From Bacteroidales bacterium (lineage in GTDB: Bacteria; Bacteroidota; Bacteroidia; Bacteroidales; Bacteroidaceae), in assembly GCA_004557185.1 (NCBI GenBank), contig SFEP01000013.1, positions 1 through 40,126 of the forward strand: 40,126 nt of DNA, in the 5' to 3' direction. Both the position numbers and the translations under genes were made by a program. Below, in pieces: positions 8,166 through 16,361 of the stretch (within the stretch, counting starts at the first letter, position 1; each line of letters starts with the position of its first letter). The notes below the pieces were generated by a model. That model did not search any database. It saw only the letters and a list, made by a program, of their open reading frames with translations, and was not told where the DNA came from.

Positions 8166-9662
8166 TTACTTCGTTGAATATTGCCAGATGGTCCATTGGG
8201 GCGATATGGCAAAAGTGGTATTCCAGTCTGCCAGCGTCCACTTCAATATCTTCAGTTTGGCTCCTACGAGCGACTGTACGCCACATTTCAGGTTGGCGTT
8301 AAAGTTGAAAGTCGGGTCGCCTGACACGGGCACCGTCACAGTGGCATCGGCTGTCAGTCCCAAGCGCGGCCCCACAGCGAGTTCTGGACCAGCAAAGCCA
8401 TATATCAAGGCGTCGCATGACACATAGAAGCCAAGACCGGTATTCAGGTTCACGTTGCCCTTGATGATGTCCATGGAGAACTTGTTCTCCTTCTGCTCAT
8501 AGTTGCCATAAGCCTTCCATGAGCCTTCATAGAGCACGCCGGCACTGAAATCATTCTCAAACCGATAGGAGCAACCTGCGCCGATGCTGCCCGTGAGCGT
8601 ACCATCGACCTTGAAAATCACGCCGGGATTGAACGTGATGCTTACGGGCACTATGCCCACCATGAAGACGGTGGTATAGCCGGGGAAAGAGATCAAGCGC
8701 TTGGTGAACTTGTCCTTGGGCAGCGTACAAGTGCCGCCAACCTTCAAGGTGAGGTCGGGCTTGAAAGCAAAGCCGCCATAGACGCCTGTATCGAATTTCT
8801 TCAACGTGATGCCCTTCTTGAAGGAGAAACCCGTCTTGATTTGCAGTTTGGCATTGACTTTGGCCTTGACAGGGACCGTCAGTCCTAAGCTCACATCGGC
8901 CTTGGCATCTAACTTGAGATTGGCCACCAGTTTCACTTCCTTATTGATGATGGTCCAATTCAGGTTTTTCGGCTCCAAGTCCTCAGCTGTGGCATAGGCA
9001 TAGCCTTCATTGCCGTTGGGCTGAACAAAATCCATGTTTACAGGCGGGTAGTTGTCCTCCACCACCTGCACGTCTTCACCCGCGCCGCCCGGCTCCGTAT
9101 AGAGCACGACGGCAGGATGAATGGTGTCAGCGTCCATATACCTGGCGGATATGTCTTCCACAAGATTGGCTCCGCCCGCACTACTCAAGACATTCTCAGC
9201 CTCATGGTTGACGTGAATGCGCGTATCGAAGTTAAGCTCCGTATTTTCTGGCAACACGTCGGCCAGCGAGGCACTGTTGTCCACGGTCAGAATGTAGCGG
9301 TCGCCCTCCAAGCGCTCCGCCGTAGCACGCCGTATGTAGGGCAGGCAATTCACCTTCTGCCAGATAGCCATAGGCCGGCCTGAGAACTCGGTGATACCCA
9401 ACTTGTCGGCCAAGGCTTTACTCACAGCGATCTGCGTGGTGTCGGCATCCAGAATCTCGACGTCGTCGGGAGCAATGAAGTGGTGATAGGTCAAGGCTAT
9501 GGGGGGAACAGCCGTGCTCCCGTCACCTTCCGTTGGGTCGTCATCGTCGGAGCATCCAACGGCCAGAAGCGCTGCGAATACCCACATCGGTACGACCCAA
9601 AGGAGACTTCTGACTCGTCCCTGCAGGGTGCGTTTAAACATTGTGATGCTCATCATATTCAT
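8166..9662 (-). CDS. Beta-rich outer-surface or periplasmic lipoprotein, unknown function
   Basis: The frame gives 498 residues. A hydrophobic signal ends in ALLAVGC-SDDDD (Cys37), a clear lipobox followed by an Asp-rich stretch of the kind linked to surface lipoproteins in Bacteroidetes. The start may instead be the ATG at 9641 (MFKRTLQ), which gives a more normal signal length. From about residue 210 to 330 the chain alternates hydrophobic and basic residues (KLVANLKLDAKADVSLGLTV), suggesting long beta strands. No catalytic motif is recognised. It starts only 10 bp after the Ntn-hydrolase lipoprotein stop, so the two are co-transcribed, and a substrate-binding or partner role is possible. 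This is inference. Confidence 0.75.
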   Translation of the reverse strand: MNMMSITMFKRTLQGRVRSLLWVVPMWVFAALLAVGCSDDDDPTEGDGSTAVPPIALTYHHFIAPDDVEILDADTTQIAVSKALADKLGITEFSGRPMAIWQKVNCLPYIRRATAERLEGDRYILTVDNSASLADVLPENTELNFDTRIHVNHEAENVLSSAGGANLVEDISARYMDADTIHPAVVLYTEPGGAGEDVQVVEDNYPPVNMDFVQPNGNEGYAYATAEDLEPKNLNWTIINKEVKLVANLKLDAKADVSLGLTVPVKAKVNAKLQIKTGFSFKKGITLKKFDTGVYGGFAFKPDLTLKVGGTCTLPKDKFTKRLISFPGYTTVFMVGIVPVSITFNPGVIFKVDGTLTGSIGAGCSYRFENDFSAGVLYEGSWKAYGNYEQKENKFSMDIIKGNVNLNTGLGFYVSCDALIYGFAGPELAVGPRLGLTADATVTVPVSGDPTFNFNANLKCGVQSLVGAKLKILKWTLADWNTTFAISPQWTIWQYSTK

Positions 9663-9672
9663 GCTCTACGAC

Positions 9673-10896
9673 CTATTCTACCTTGAAGTCATACATTTTC
9701 CCATATTCCCTTAAGATGGCCAGACGCAGCGTCTTTGCCTTGAAGTCGTAAACGCCCGACCACTGGGTCTGCGATGTGATGAGGGCAGAGGGCGGCTGCG
9801 AAACGGAGTTCAGCAGCGACATGGCATCAGACGCACCCAACTTGTAGTTGTTGGCAGCAAGGGTTTCTCTCAACGTGTCGTAACGTTCTCTGCCATGTAA
9901 GGAGCCCCAGCCTTCGTTGGTACCCACCATGGTAGGCGACACGTAGAAGTTGGTGACGCAACGCAGGGTGTCGTTGTCACTGAGCACCTCCATCACGTGG
10001 GGAATTTTCTCTCCCTTGTTGAAGGTATATTCCACAATGGCATAGTCGCCCGTGGCATCGGCCATGAAATAGTGGTAGTTGCTGGTGCCATTGCCACGCA
10101 TGTCCATATCATAGTTGCGGAGCATTTCGATGGCTTCCTTCACGGTCGAAGCACGGTCGAGCAACATGCGAATGGCTGTCGTCGTTCCAATACGCGGCTG
10201 TCCTGTATTCTGGCAGGTCTGCTCCTCACGCAGTGCCAGCACGCCAATGGCAAAGCCGTCTTCGTTAATGCCGTCGAGGGCAGCATAGGGCAAGCCCATA
10301 AGCAGGGAGAGGTCGGTGTCTCCATCATTATAGAAGCCCTTGCTATAACCCATGTTCAAGGCATCCACCATGGAGATGGATTTCTTGCCACCAGCAGGAG
10401 CCGTGCGCACCAGAATGGCGGCTATCGACTGGTAGCCATCACCATCGTCGGAGGCATGACAGAAGTCGTAGTTGCGCCCCATAAAGAAGGTGCTGTTCTT
10501 ACTATCGGGTACGGCAAAAGCGCTGCATCCTGTGCCAAACGAAACCTGCGCTTTCTTTTCGGGCATTTTATCATACAGGATAGAAGCCAGATAATTAAAG
10601 AGGGCATTGGTTTCCGTGTAACCAGCCTCCAACACTTTGTCAAGTTTGTAGTCGGCCGTATAATTGATTTCATATAACCGGCCAGTGCCATCCAGGTCTT
10701 TCATAGAGCGCAACATAGCCAGTTTTTTAGCATCAGTGATGCACTCGGCCGGATTATGACTGGTTATCTTCGGCTCGTTGTTTTCATCATCGCTGCACGA
10801 GGCGAACGATATGCATAACATCGAAGTTACCGCCACGAAGAAGTGAGTAAACAGAGCGCGCGGCTCGGTCATGATAAGGTTTTTGTTCTTTGCCAT
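9673..10896 (-). CDS. Lipoprotein Ntn-hydrolase (C45/linear amide C-N hydrolase-like)
   Basis: The 407-residue product begins with a lipoprotein signal (lipobox FASC, Cys34, followed by SDDENN). An alternative ATG gives a start at residue 9. After about 85 residues comes GTGCSAFAV with Cys124, then GRNYDF (140-145). This Cys...Arg-x-x-Asp arrangement is that of Ntn-hydrolases in the choloylglycine hydrolase and acyl-CoA:6-aminopenicillanate acyltransferase groups. LDGINEDGFAIGV and the segment RMLLDRASTVKEAIEMLR support the C45/AAT side. The reaction would be hydrolysis or transfer at a non-peptide or peptide amide bond; the substrate is unknown. Unlike enzymes where Cys is exposed at the mature N terminus, this Cys would have to be freed by cleavage of the N-terminal domain. 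It lies downstream of an AraC regulator gene. Confidence 0.8.
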   Translation of the reverse strand: MAKNKNLIMTEPRALFTHFFVAVTSMLCISFASCSDDENNEPKITSHNPAECITDAKKLAMLRSMKDLDGTGRLYEINYTADYKLDKVLEAGYTETNALFNYLASILYDKMPEKKAQVSFGTGCSAFAVPDSKNSTFFMGRNYDFCHASDDGDGYQSIAAILVRTAPAGGKKSISMVDALNMGYSKGFYNDGDTDLSLLMGLPYAALDGINEDGFAIGVLALREEQTCQNTGQPRIGTTTAIRMLLDRASTVKEAIEMLRNYDMDMRGNGTSNYHYFMADATGDYAIVEYTFNKGEKIPHVMEVLSDNDTLRCVTNFYVSPTMVGTNEGWGSLHGRERYDTLRETLAANNYKLGASDAMSLLNSVSQPPSALITSQTQWSGVYDFKAKTLRLAILREYGKMYDFKVE

Positions 10897-10926
10897 ATCT
10901 CATAAAATTAGGGTGAAATATTGAGG

Positions 10927-10957
10927 CAAAGTTAGAGAGGGCGCACCATTTACAAAA
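10927..10957 (-). promoter_or_regulatory. Promoter of the lipoprotein pair
   Basis: Read on the minus strand, TTTG lies at 10956-10953 and TAACTTTG at 10934-10927, 18 bp apart, followed by CC. This fits the Bacteroidetes primary promoter, and the start codon is 30 bp downstream. Confidence 0.7.
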
Positions 10958-11068
10958 TTCAAATCACTTCTGCGAATTAAATTTTGCTCGTATAACAAAT
11001 ATTTGGCGTTACAACCATGCACGTCTTTGCTGTATGCACAAAAAATTGTGGATAGCGCATACACCTGT

Positions 11069-12196
11069 TTAAGCATTCGCTATCGCATTTTTCCGCCACT
11101 TCGACGGTGGACAGCCCTCTTGCTTCGTGAAAATCTTGGTAAAATGGCTGAGCGAGAGGAAACCCGAAGCCTCAGATATGGCTGCTACAGTCAGTTCGGG
11201 ATGCTCCACCAACTGCTGTTTGGCATAGGCGATGCGTTGCTCTACAATCCACTCACGGAACGACACGCTATACACCATTTTAATATAAGAAGAAAGGTAG
11301 GTGCGGTTGGTGGCTAAGGAAGCGGCCATCTCCTCAAGGGTAAGTCCCTGCTTTGTGTAGCCCTCGGCGGCCATCCATTTGCCCAACCGCTCCTTGATGT
11401 CGGTATAATAAGCGGGAAGCCCTTCTACTGCGGTGGCGTCCAACTCGTTGTTCATTTTCTCAGCCATCTCCTTTTCTAATATATGCTCCACCTGCTCATA
11501 GAAAAGAAGGTAGTTAAGGTAGGAGCAGAAAAGATAGATGTAGAACGGGATGCTCGATATGACCCAAAGAAACACGAACCTATCGGGGAGGAAGGTGAGC
11601 AAGCCGCATCCCACACCGAATATCATGGCCCACCAGGTTACCACTGACATCCAGTGAACATAGGCGGCTATATCGTCGGAGTGCGTATCGTTGAAGAGCC
11701 TGACAGCCTGACCATAGGTTTGGATAATCTTCCACGAAAGGTAGATGCCGTAGACTATCAACCACAGCGCCATAAACGCCATCGCCACATGTTTGAGGCC
11801 CTCCTGAGGCAGACAGAACAGCACCATGATAGAAAGGGTACTGTAAAGCAACCAGCCCCCAACGTACCAAAGAATACGAGTGACCGTGAAATAGGTTGGG
11901 ATAAGCAAGGTCAAGAAAGCGCAACAGAAAAGCCAGTAAGTAAGGTAATAGGTGGAGAGATTCATCATGACGGCCGCATCTTGCCACAAGAACCGAGGGG
12001 CGGCAAACAAATGCACGGCATAATTGACCGACAGTGTCAGCAAGGCGCATGCCATTAGACGGCGCGACCTCAGATAGTTGGCAAAAATGCGCTTGTCGGG
12101 TGTCTTTGCAAAAAGAAAGTAGAAAGCAAAAAAGAGCATCAGCACCAAAGCAACGCCCAGAGAATTTTCGTATAATGCTTTGTCAGAACAAGTCAT
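11069..12196 (-). CDS. AraC-family regulator with N-terminal membrane domain
   Basis: This 375-residue protein has six or seven hydrophobic helices over roughly residues 12-240, a short linker, and a C-terminal AraC/XylS DNA-binding region (about 280-370). Its two helix-turn-helices are visible: LTLEEMAASLATNRTYLSSY, and LTVAAISEASGFLSLSHFTK followed by IFTKQEGCPPSKWR. Such membrane-bound AraC proteins are common in Bacteroidetes and are thought to sense envelope or extracellular cues. The neighbouring co-oriented lipoprotein pair, which has its own promoter, is the obvious candidate target; this is inference from position. Confidence 0.88.
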   Translation of the reverse strand: MTCSDKALYENSLGVALVLMLFFAFYFLFAKTPDKRIFANYLRSRRLMACALLTLSVNYAVHLFAAPRFLWQDAAVMMNLSTYYLTYWLFCCAFLTLLIPTYFTVTRILWYVGGWLLYSTLSIMVLFCLPQEGLKHVAMAFMALWLIVYGIYLSWKIIQTYGQAVRLFNDTHSDDIAAYVHWMSVVTWWAMIFGVGCGLLTFLPDRFVFLWVISSIPFYIYLFCSYLNYLLFYEQVEHILEKEMAEKMNNELDATAVEGLPAYYTDIKERLGKWMAAEGYTKQGLTLEEMAASLATNRTYLSSYIKMVYSVSFREWIVEQRIAYAKQQLVEHPELTVAAISEASGFLSLSHFTKIFTKQEGCPPSKWRKNAIANA

Positions 12197-12319
12197 AACA
12201 TCTTGATTGAATCTACGTCAGTTCAACGAGTGACCAACTCCTTATAACCACTGTAAAGAGCGCACCCGACTGCCACTTTATCGTATTGAATCACAAAAAA
12301 TACCGATGTTCAGCGCGGG

Positions 12320-12327
12320 CAAAGTTA
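12320..12327 (-). promoter_or_regulatory. -7 element of the AraC-type regulator gene
   Basis: TAACTTTG on the minus strand at 12327-12320, followed by CCC, matches TAnnTTTG. No clear TTTG sits at the usual 19-bp spacing (the nearest TTG is 23 bp away), so only the -7 element is supported. The leader would be about 120 nt. Confidence 0.5.
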
Positions 12328-12588
12328 CTGAAATATTTTACAAATGGTTACAACGCTCCCACAAACATCCTTTGCGGCTCCTATCAGATAAATGCATGCA
12401 GCTAAACCTACGGATGTGCCACTTATAGACTATAAAGCCATCGATAGCCCGGCACCTTTCGCCCCTCACACCCACAAAAATGCCTGTGGGACCGCTACTC
12501 ATCACAAGCTGCCACACCTCCGTTTCCACACGCCTCTTGCGTCCATCCATGCAGGGCACATAGGCAATCCCGCCAGCCCTCTTCTCCT

Positions 12589-12696
12589 TCGTACATGCCG
12601 AGTTGTCGGTTGTCCATGGGCGTGGGCAACGTCGTCCACGGCCGTGTGCAACGTTGTCCGCAGCCGTGTGCAACGTTGTCCACGCCCATGGACAAC
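12589..12696 (+). repeat. 22-bp palindromic tandem array B (4 units) with left arm
   Basis: Units at 12609-12630, 12631-12652, 12653-12674 and 12675-12696 are each exactly 22 bp and of the form GTYG-N14-CAAC. The cores are TCCATGGGCGTGGG, TCCACGGCCGTGTG, TCCGCAGCCGTGTG and TCCACGCCCATGGA; the first and last are near reverse complements. The left arm GTACATGCCGAGTTGTCG (12591-12608) matches those of arrays C and E. The array sits in the 784-bp gap between the divergent regulator and sigma-factor genes. The rest of the gap holds a small CCCACA/TGTGGG hairpin near 12470-12490 and nothing else I recognise. Confidence 0.88.
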
Positions 12697-12980
12697 CATC
12701 GACCCTGCTGTCTGTTATGAGGACAAAAGAGGTTAGCACGATTTTGTGCCTTGCACATCCCTCTGAAGGGCATCCGATAACCTGAAACCGTAAGACGAGA
12801 ACCGACAGCATGGTGACAGACACAAGCACGCCGCTGTCAGCAGTACATCCACCTACGCTGCTCCCCGCCCCTCCCCTGATAGTCCACACAAATCAAAAAA
12901 ATGGGGGCCATCATTTGCGGATTCAAATCAAAAAATATGGTTTTAAGGTAGCGGTAAGCCGATAAAGTTGTATATTGGGT

Positions 12981-13538
12981 ATGATGGACGACAAAACCTA
13001 CATAGCATTGGTGCCGGAAGTGCGCCACGTGGTGTGGCGTGAAGCTACGCACTACCTGCCCGACGCAGACGACGCAGCCGACGCGACTCAGGAGGTGATG
13101 CTCAGACTGTGGCAACTGCGAGGCCAACTCTCGAAAGACAAGAGCCAACTCTGCGCCTATGCTGCCGTGGTTTGTCGCAATCTTTGCCTGAACCAGCTCA
13201 AGGCCAGAAAGCGACACCGCTTTCGCGGCCTGTTCGCCGGGAGCCAAGATGAGGAGGAAGGGCCGGAAGAGGCGGCTTATCTGCCGTCAGCGCCGGGACC
13301 TGACGTGGTGATGGAAGCCAAAGAGGCCTACGACCTGTGTGAGAATGCCGTGAAACAGCTGCCAGAGAAATGGCAGATTATCCTGAGAATGCGCTCGGAG
13401 CAACACATGGAAACAGAAGATATAGCATGCGCCTTGGGCACCTCGGCAGGAGCGGTGAGAGGTATGTTAAGCAAGGCAAGGGCACGATTACTAACATTGA
13501 TTAACCAGCAATATGAAATACGAAGAAACAAGCATTGA
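12981..13538 (+). CDS. ECF-type RNA polymerase sigma factor
   Basis: The ATG at 12981 (MMDDKTYIALV) gives 185 residues; a TTG two codons upstream is less likely. Region 2 is visible as DADDAADATQEVMLRLWQLR (about 32-51) and region 4 as LPEKWQIILRMRSEQHMETE, DIACALGTSAGAVRGMLSKA, a helix-turn-helix recognising the -35-type element. The acidic linker (SQDEEEGPEEA) is typical of Bacteroidetes ECF factors. The next gene overlaps it by 26 nt and encodes a single-pass membrane protein, as expected for a cognate anti-sigma factor. Its regulon is probably autoregulated, though I could not identify a clear promoter upstream. Confidence 0.88.
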   Translation: MMDDKTYIALVPEVRHVVWREATHYLPDADDAADATQEVMLRLWQLRGQLSKDKSQLCAYAAVVCRNLCLNQLKARKRHRFRGLFAGSQDEEEGPEEAAYLPSAPGPDVVMEAKEAYDLCENAVKQLPEKWQIILRMRSEQHMETEDIACALGTSAGAVRGMLSKARARLLTLINQQYEIRRNKH

Positions 13539-14310
13539 AGCATTGCTCAACCGTTTTGTAAAGGGTGAAACCACGCTGGCAGAAGAACGGCTGTTGGCCG
13601 ACTACTTTGCCACAGCCCAGTCTGTACCGGAGCGTTGGAGAGCTTTCGCCGTCTTGTTTGGCGGCATCGAAGCCGGTGTGTTGGCCCATACAGAACCCAT
13701 TCGGCACAGCCCTAACATATTGGCACAGCCCGCGTCTGAACAATCTCCACGCCGCAGCCTGAAGTGGCTGAAAGTGGCGGGAGTGGCTGCCGTATTTTGT
13801 ATCTGCTGCTTGTTGGGACGTATGGCGTGGCGGCAGGAAACTCCCGTTGCGGACAGTAAAGAAGTACTCGCCACCGCTGTGAAGCAGTCGCTGCAGCCTG
13901 CCGGCAAAGTGTCTGAACAGCCTTGTACAGCACAGATGACGCCACCGGCAACGGCTTTGTTGTCTGAAACGCCAAAAGCCCCAGGCCGTAATGTCATGGG
14001 ACAATCCCGTAGGCCTTTATCCTCTGAAAAGGAGACGGCAAAGGACGATGGCGAATACCTGTCGGCCACAGCCGGACAAGGTAACAACGCCGCCGGTGCA
14101 TCTGACAAGAACCACGTCCAGCTTCGGGACAACACAGACGAAAAGCTACCGGCATCAACCGTGAACGACTACCAATCTGACCTTTCGGAACATATTGTAT
14201 CGACTTTGTTTACCTATTCTGAAGATTCGCAGTTGGATGAGCGCGCCATTCGGGTGAGAAACAGAGTGAGGGGCGAGGTTCTGGAACAATATGCCCACAT
14301 AGGTTTCTAA
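13513..14310 (+). CDS. Single-pass membrane protein, probable anti-sigma factor
   Basis: A 265-residue protein overlapping the sigma gene by 26 nt, so the two are translationally coupled. The N-terminal about 80 residues are cytosolic and helical (SIEALLNRFVKGETTLAEER, of the type seen in FecR-like anti-sigma domains), followed by one membrane helix at 84-102 (KWLKVAGVAAVFCICCLLG). The C-terminal about 160 residues are a low-complexity, polar periplasmic region rich in Ser, Thr, Ala and Gln, ending in a short conserved-looking helix (RAIRVRNRVRGEVLEQY). No FecR periplasmic domain is evident. The anti-sigma role is inferred from position and topology. Confidence 0.7.
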   Translation: MKYEETSIEALLNRFVKGETTLAEERLLADYFATAQSVPERWRAFAVLFGGIEAGVLAHTEPIRHSPNILAQPASEQSPRRSLKWLKVAGVAAVFCICCLLGRMAWRQETPVADSKEVLATAVKQSLQPAGKVSEQPCTAQMTPPATALLSETPKAPGRNVMGQSRRPLSSEKETAKDDGEYLSATAGQGNNAAGASDKNHVQLRDNTDEKLPASTVNDYQSDLSEHIVSTLFTYSEDSQLDERAIRVRNRVRGEVLEQYAHIGF

Positions 14311-14330
14311 TCAAACAAATCTCTGAATAC

Positions 14331-15233
14331 ATGAAAAAGACAATGACTTTAGCCTGCCTGTGCCTGATGGCCTTGACGGGCTCGGCGCAAGAAACGTTAC
14401 GCGGACTGAAAACGTATGCCACTGGCAAATACCAACCTTATGCCGCGATTGTTGAGAGTTTTGACGGAAAGACGCACAGTGACTTCTTTCTCGTGCGTGT
14501 ACCGAAAGACAGTGTGGCGCCAAGCGACATCTACACCATCCGTTCTGCCTACAACTCTGCCATGAGTGAGGCAGATGAGGCCAACCTTTATGAAACCCAT
14601 CGACAAGCGGGATGCGACACGGTGTCTTACTCAATCGTGAAGGGTGGGCGACTGGCGCAAGGCACTATGGAACATGAAATCTACGGACATGCCTTCACGC
14701 GCCATTCCCGGATCATGGCGATGCTTGACATCAATTGCCAACAAATGGTGATGGGGGTGCAGTTTGAAGACCCCAAACTGCCGGACGAAACGGTAGGGCC
14801 GGTTGACAATGCACCACTGGAAGACTTTCTGGCTTCGCTGGTGAAACAAAAGAAATGCCAAACCGTGAAAGTGAGCTACCGCAAACGCAACGGCGGCACT
14901 GCATCAATTGCCTACAGTATGAACGCTGAGGACACGACACAAGGCTTGCGCTATGACGTTGCGGCGGATGATGCAGCCGAAGTGATGACGGAACTGCGCA
15001 AGCTCATGCTGTCGTACAAAAAACGCGGCCAGGTCTATTCCTATATGGAGAGTCCCCTATGGAGCATAGAGGCGTGCCTGATACTGGGGGAATATGAGCA
15101 CTGTTATCTGCTTAATACGTCGGCAAAGGGTGTGTTGAAGATATTGCACGTGGCACGGAAACAGAACAAGAGTATGTTTGTGCCTACTGAATGGCCCGAC
15201 ATCGTGACGTATGACGACGGCGTGATGCAATAG
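14331..15233 (+). CDS. Secreted protein of unknown function in the sigma-factor operon
   Basis: A 300-residue product with a clear signal peptide (MKKTMTLACLCLMALTGSAQ, cleavage near 19-20). No lipobox, membrane anchor or known catalytic motif is visible. The mature part has alternating polar/hydrophobic strands and a histidine-containing EHEIYGHAFTRHSR segment (about 118-131), which is not HExxH. It starts 20 bp after the preceding gene, and a strong bidirectional terminator follows 33 bp after its stop, so the operon is sigma, membrane partner, secreted protein. It may be the periplasmic input or an output of that system; this is inference. Confidence 0.75.
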   Translation: MKKTMTLACLCLMALTGSAQETLRGLKTYATGKYQPYAAIVESFDGKTHSDFFLVRVPKDSVAPSDIYTIRSAYNSAMSEADEANLYETHRQAGCDTVSYSIVKGGRLAQGTMEHEIYGHAFTRHSRIMAMLDINCQQMVMGVQFEDPKLPDETVGPVDNAPLEDFLASLVKQKKCQTVKVSYRKRNGGTASIAYSMNAEDTTQGLRYDVAADDAAEVMTELRKLMLSYKKRGQVYSYMESPLWSIEACLILGEYEHCYLLNTSAKGVLKILHVARKQNKSMFVPTEWPDIVTYDDGVMQ

Positions 15234-15266
15234 TCGGCGGCGCCTCTTGAGCAGGCGCCCAGCAAA

Positions 15267-15316
15267 ACAAAAAAGACACTGGCGAGATGTCCATCGTCAG
15301 TGTCTTTTTGTTTTGA
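15267..15316. terminator. Bidirectional rho-independent terminator
   Basis: AAAAAAGACACTG (15269-15281) pairs with CAGTGTCTTTTT (15298-15309), with inner GATG/CATC pairing and T-runs on both strands. It separates the plus-strand sigma operon from the minus-strand tRNA-Thr gene. Confidence 0.85.
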
Positions 15317-15348
15317 CTTGATTTTGAGCAAAATTGCCTCAATCTGTG

Positions 15349-15421
15349 AGCCGAAAGCCGGACTCGAACCGGCGACCCTTTCATTACGAATGAAATGCTC
15401 TACCAACTGAGCTATTTCGGC
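15349..15421 (-). tRNA. tRNA-Thr (anticodon CGT)
   Basis: A full cloverleaf is visible: acceptor GCCGAAA/TTTCGGC, D-arm AGCTCAGTTGGTAGAGC, anticodon stem TTTCA/TGAAA around the loop TTCGTAA (anticodon CGT, reads ACG), and T-arm GCCGG-TTCGAGT-CCGGC. CCA is not encoded, as is usual in this phylum. Discriminator base T. Confidence 0.95.
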
Positions 15422-15439
15422 ATTTCCGTTTTGCGAGTG

Positions 15440-15470
15440 CAAAGATAGGCCATATTAACGTAACAAACAA
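15440..15470 (-). promoter_or_regulatory. Promoter of tRNA-Thr
   Basis: Minus-strand TATCTTTG at 15447-15440 fits TAnnTTTG, and a TTG at 15470-15468 lies 20 bp upstream. The tRNA 5' end is 18 bp beyond the -7 element. The remaining DNA to 15616 shows nothing else I can name. Confidence 0.7.
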
Positions 15471-15616
15471 GTTTTCTCCCTCTTTTTTCTTACTCTGTCA
15501 CGGTTCTTCCTTTTAAAAAAGACCTATCTATCAAGAAGTGGAAAGGCTTCACACCTATCCTTGGCGCTGCATATCATGCACGTATTTAAGCAGATGAGGT
15601 ATTGAAGAACCCAAAT

Positions 15617-16321
15617 TCAAAGAAATTCGGTCAGTTCGGACAAACTGCGGATGATGCGAGTGGGGACGCTTTCGTCATACTGTTTGTCCTCCCATTCACG
15701 CCCTTTGAACCACACGGTTTGGCACCCCACCTGGCTGGCTGGCACCACGTCCTTTCCGTAGCTGTCGCCAATGGCCCAAACGCTCTCAGCAGGCTGTCCG
15801 ACAGCCTCCACGCCCAAACGCCAAATAGCGGGGTCGGGCTTGCGAACTCCCACGACTGCACTTTCAATCACATCTGAGAACAGGTGGAGTATGCCGTAAT
15901 CGGCCAGGACGGCATGCAGATTTCCGTAGAAATTGGAAACCATCACCAAGCGGTGACGTTGAGCCAAAACCTCGAGCACCTTGGCCGAGGCCTGCACGGT
16001 GCGGCGGGCGTAATCATCGCACCAACCTGCCACTTGAACGATTAACGCTTCACGAGCGGCGGACGACTCGGGACGATAATATCCATCTGCCTCCAACTGC
16101 TCAACTTCTATACGCACCTTGCGCTGCAAGAGTGTACGGAAGTTGTCGGTGGGCTGAATAATTGGATGTTTGGCCAACATGCGCTCGCCATGCACATACG
16201 ACAGGCGGAATGCTTCTTGGGTCAACAGCAAACCAGCCTGTGTGTAACCCTCGTGCAACACATACGACCAGTGACAGGCTGCAGTGTCGAGCGTTCCACC
16301 GTAATCGAAAAGTAATGCCAT
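15617..16321 (-). CDS. HAD-superfamily hydrolase
   Basis: The 234-residue protein shows the HAD motifs in order: motif I FDYGGTLD (nucleophile Asp6), motif II VSN (about 128-130), motif III with KPDPAIW (Lys about 160), and motif IV IGDSYGKDVV. An alpha-helical cap lies between motifs I and II (subclass IA). In motif I the usual second Asp (DxD, the general acid) is Gly8. That occurs in some HAD-IA members but makes ordinary phosphatase chemistry less certain. It is the last gene of a five-gene minus-strand group with a CDP-alcohol phosphatidyltransferase, so dephosphorylation of a lipid phosphate intermediate is a reasonable hypothesis. Confidence 0.85.
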   Translation of the reverse strand: MALLFDYGGTLDTAACHWSYVLHEGYTQAGLLLTQEAFRLSYVHGERMLAKHPIIQPTDNFRTLLQRKVRIEVEQLEADGYYRPESSAAREALIVQVAGWCDDYARRTVQASAKVLEVLAQRHRLVMVSNFYGNLHAVLADYGILHLFSDVIESAVVGVRKPDPAIWRLGVEAVGQPAESVWAIGDSYGKDVVPASQVGCQTVWFKGREWEDKQYDESVPTRIIRSLSELTEFL

Positions 16322-16361
16322 AGTGGAAATGATGTGTATATGAGATGTAAACAGAAGGAAC

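Noticed and set aside
12338..12889. A 183-residue minus-strand frame across array B
   Set aside because: Its middle is only the translated 22-bp units (repeated VAHGRGRR-like peptides); no domain or start context supports it.
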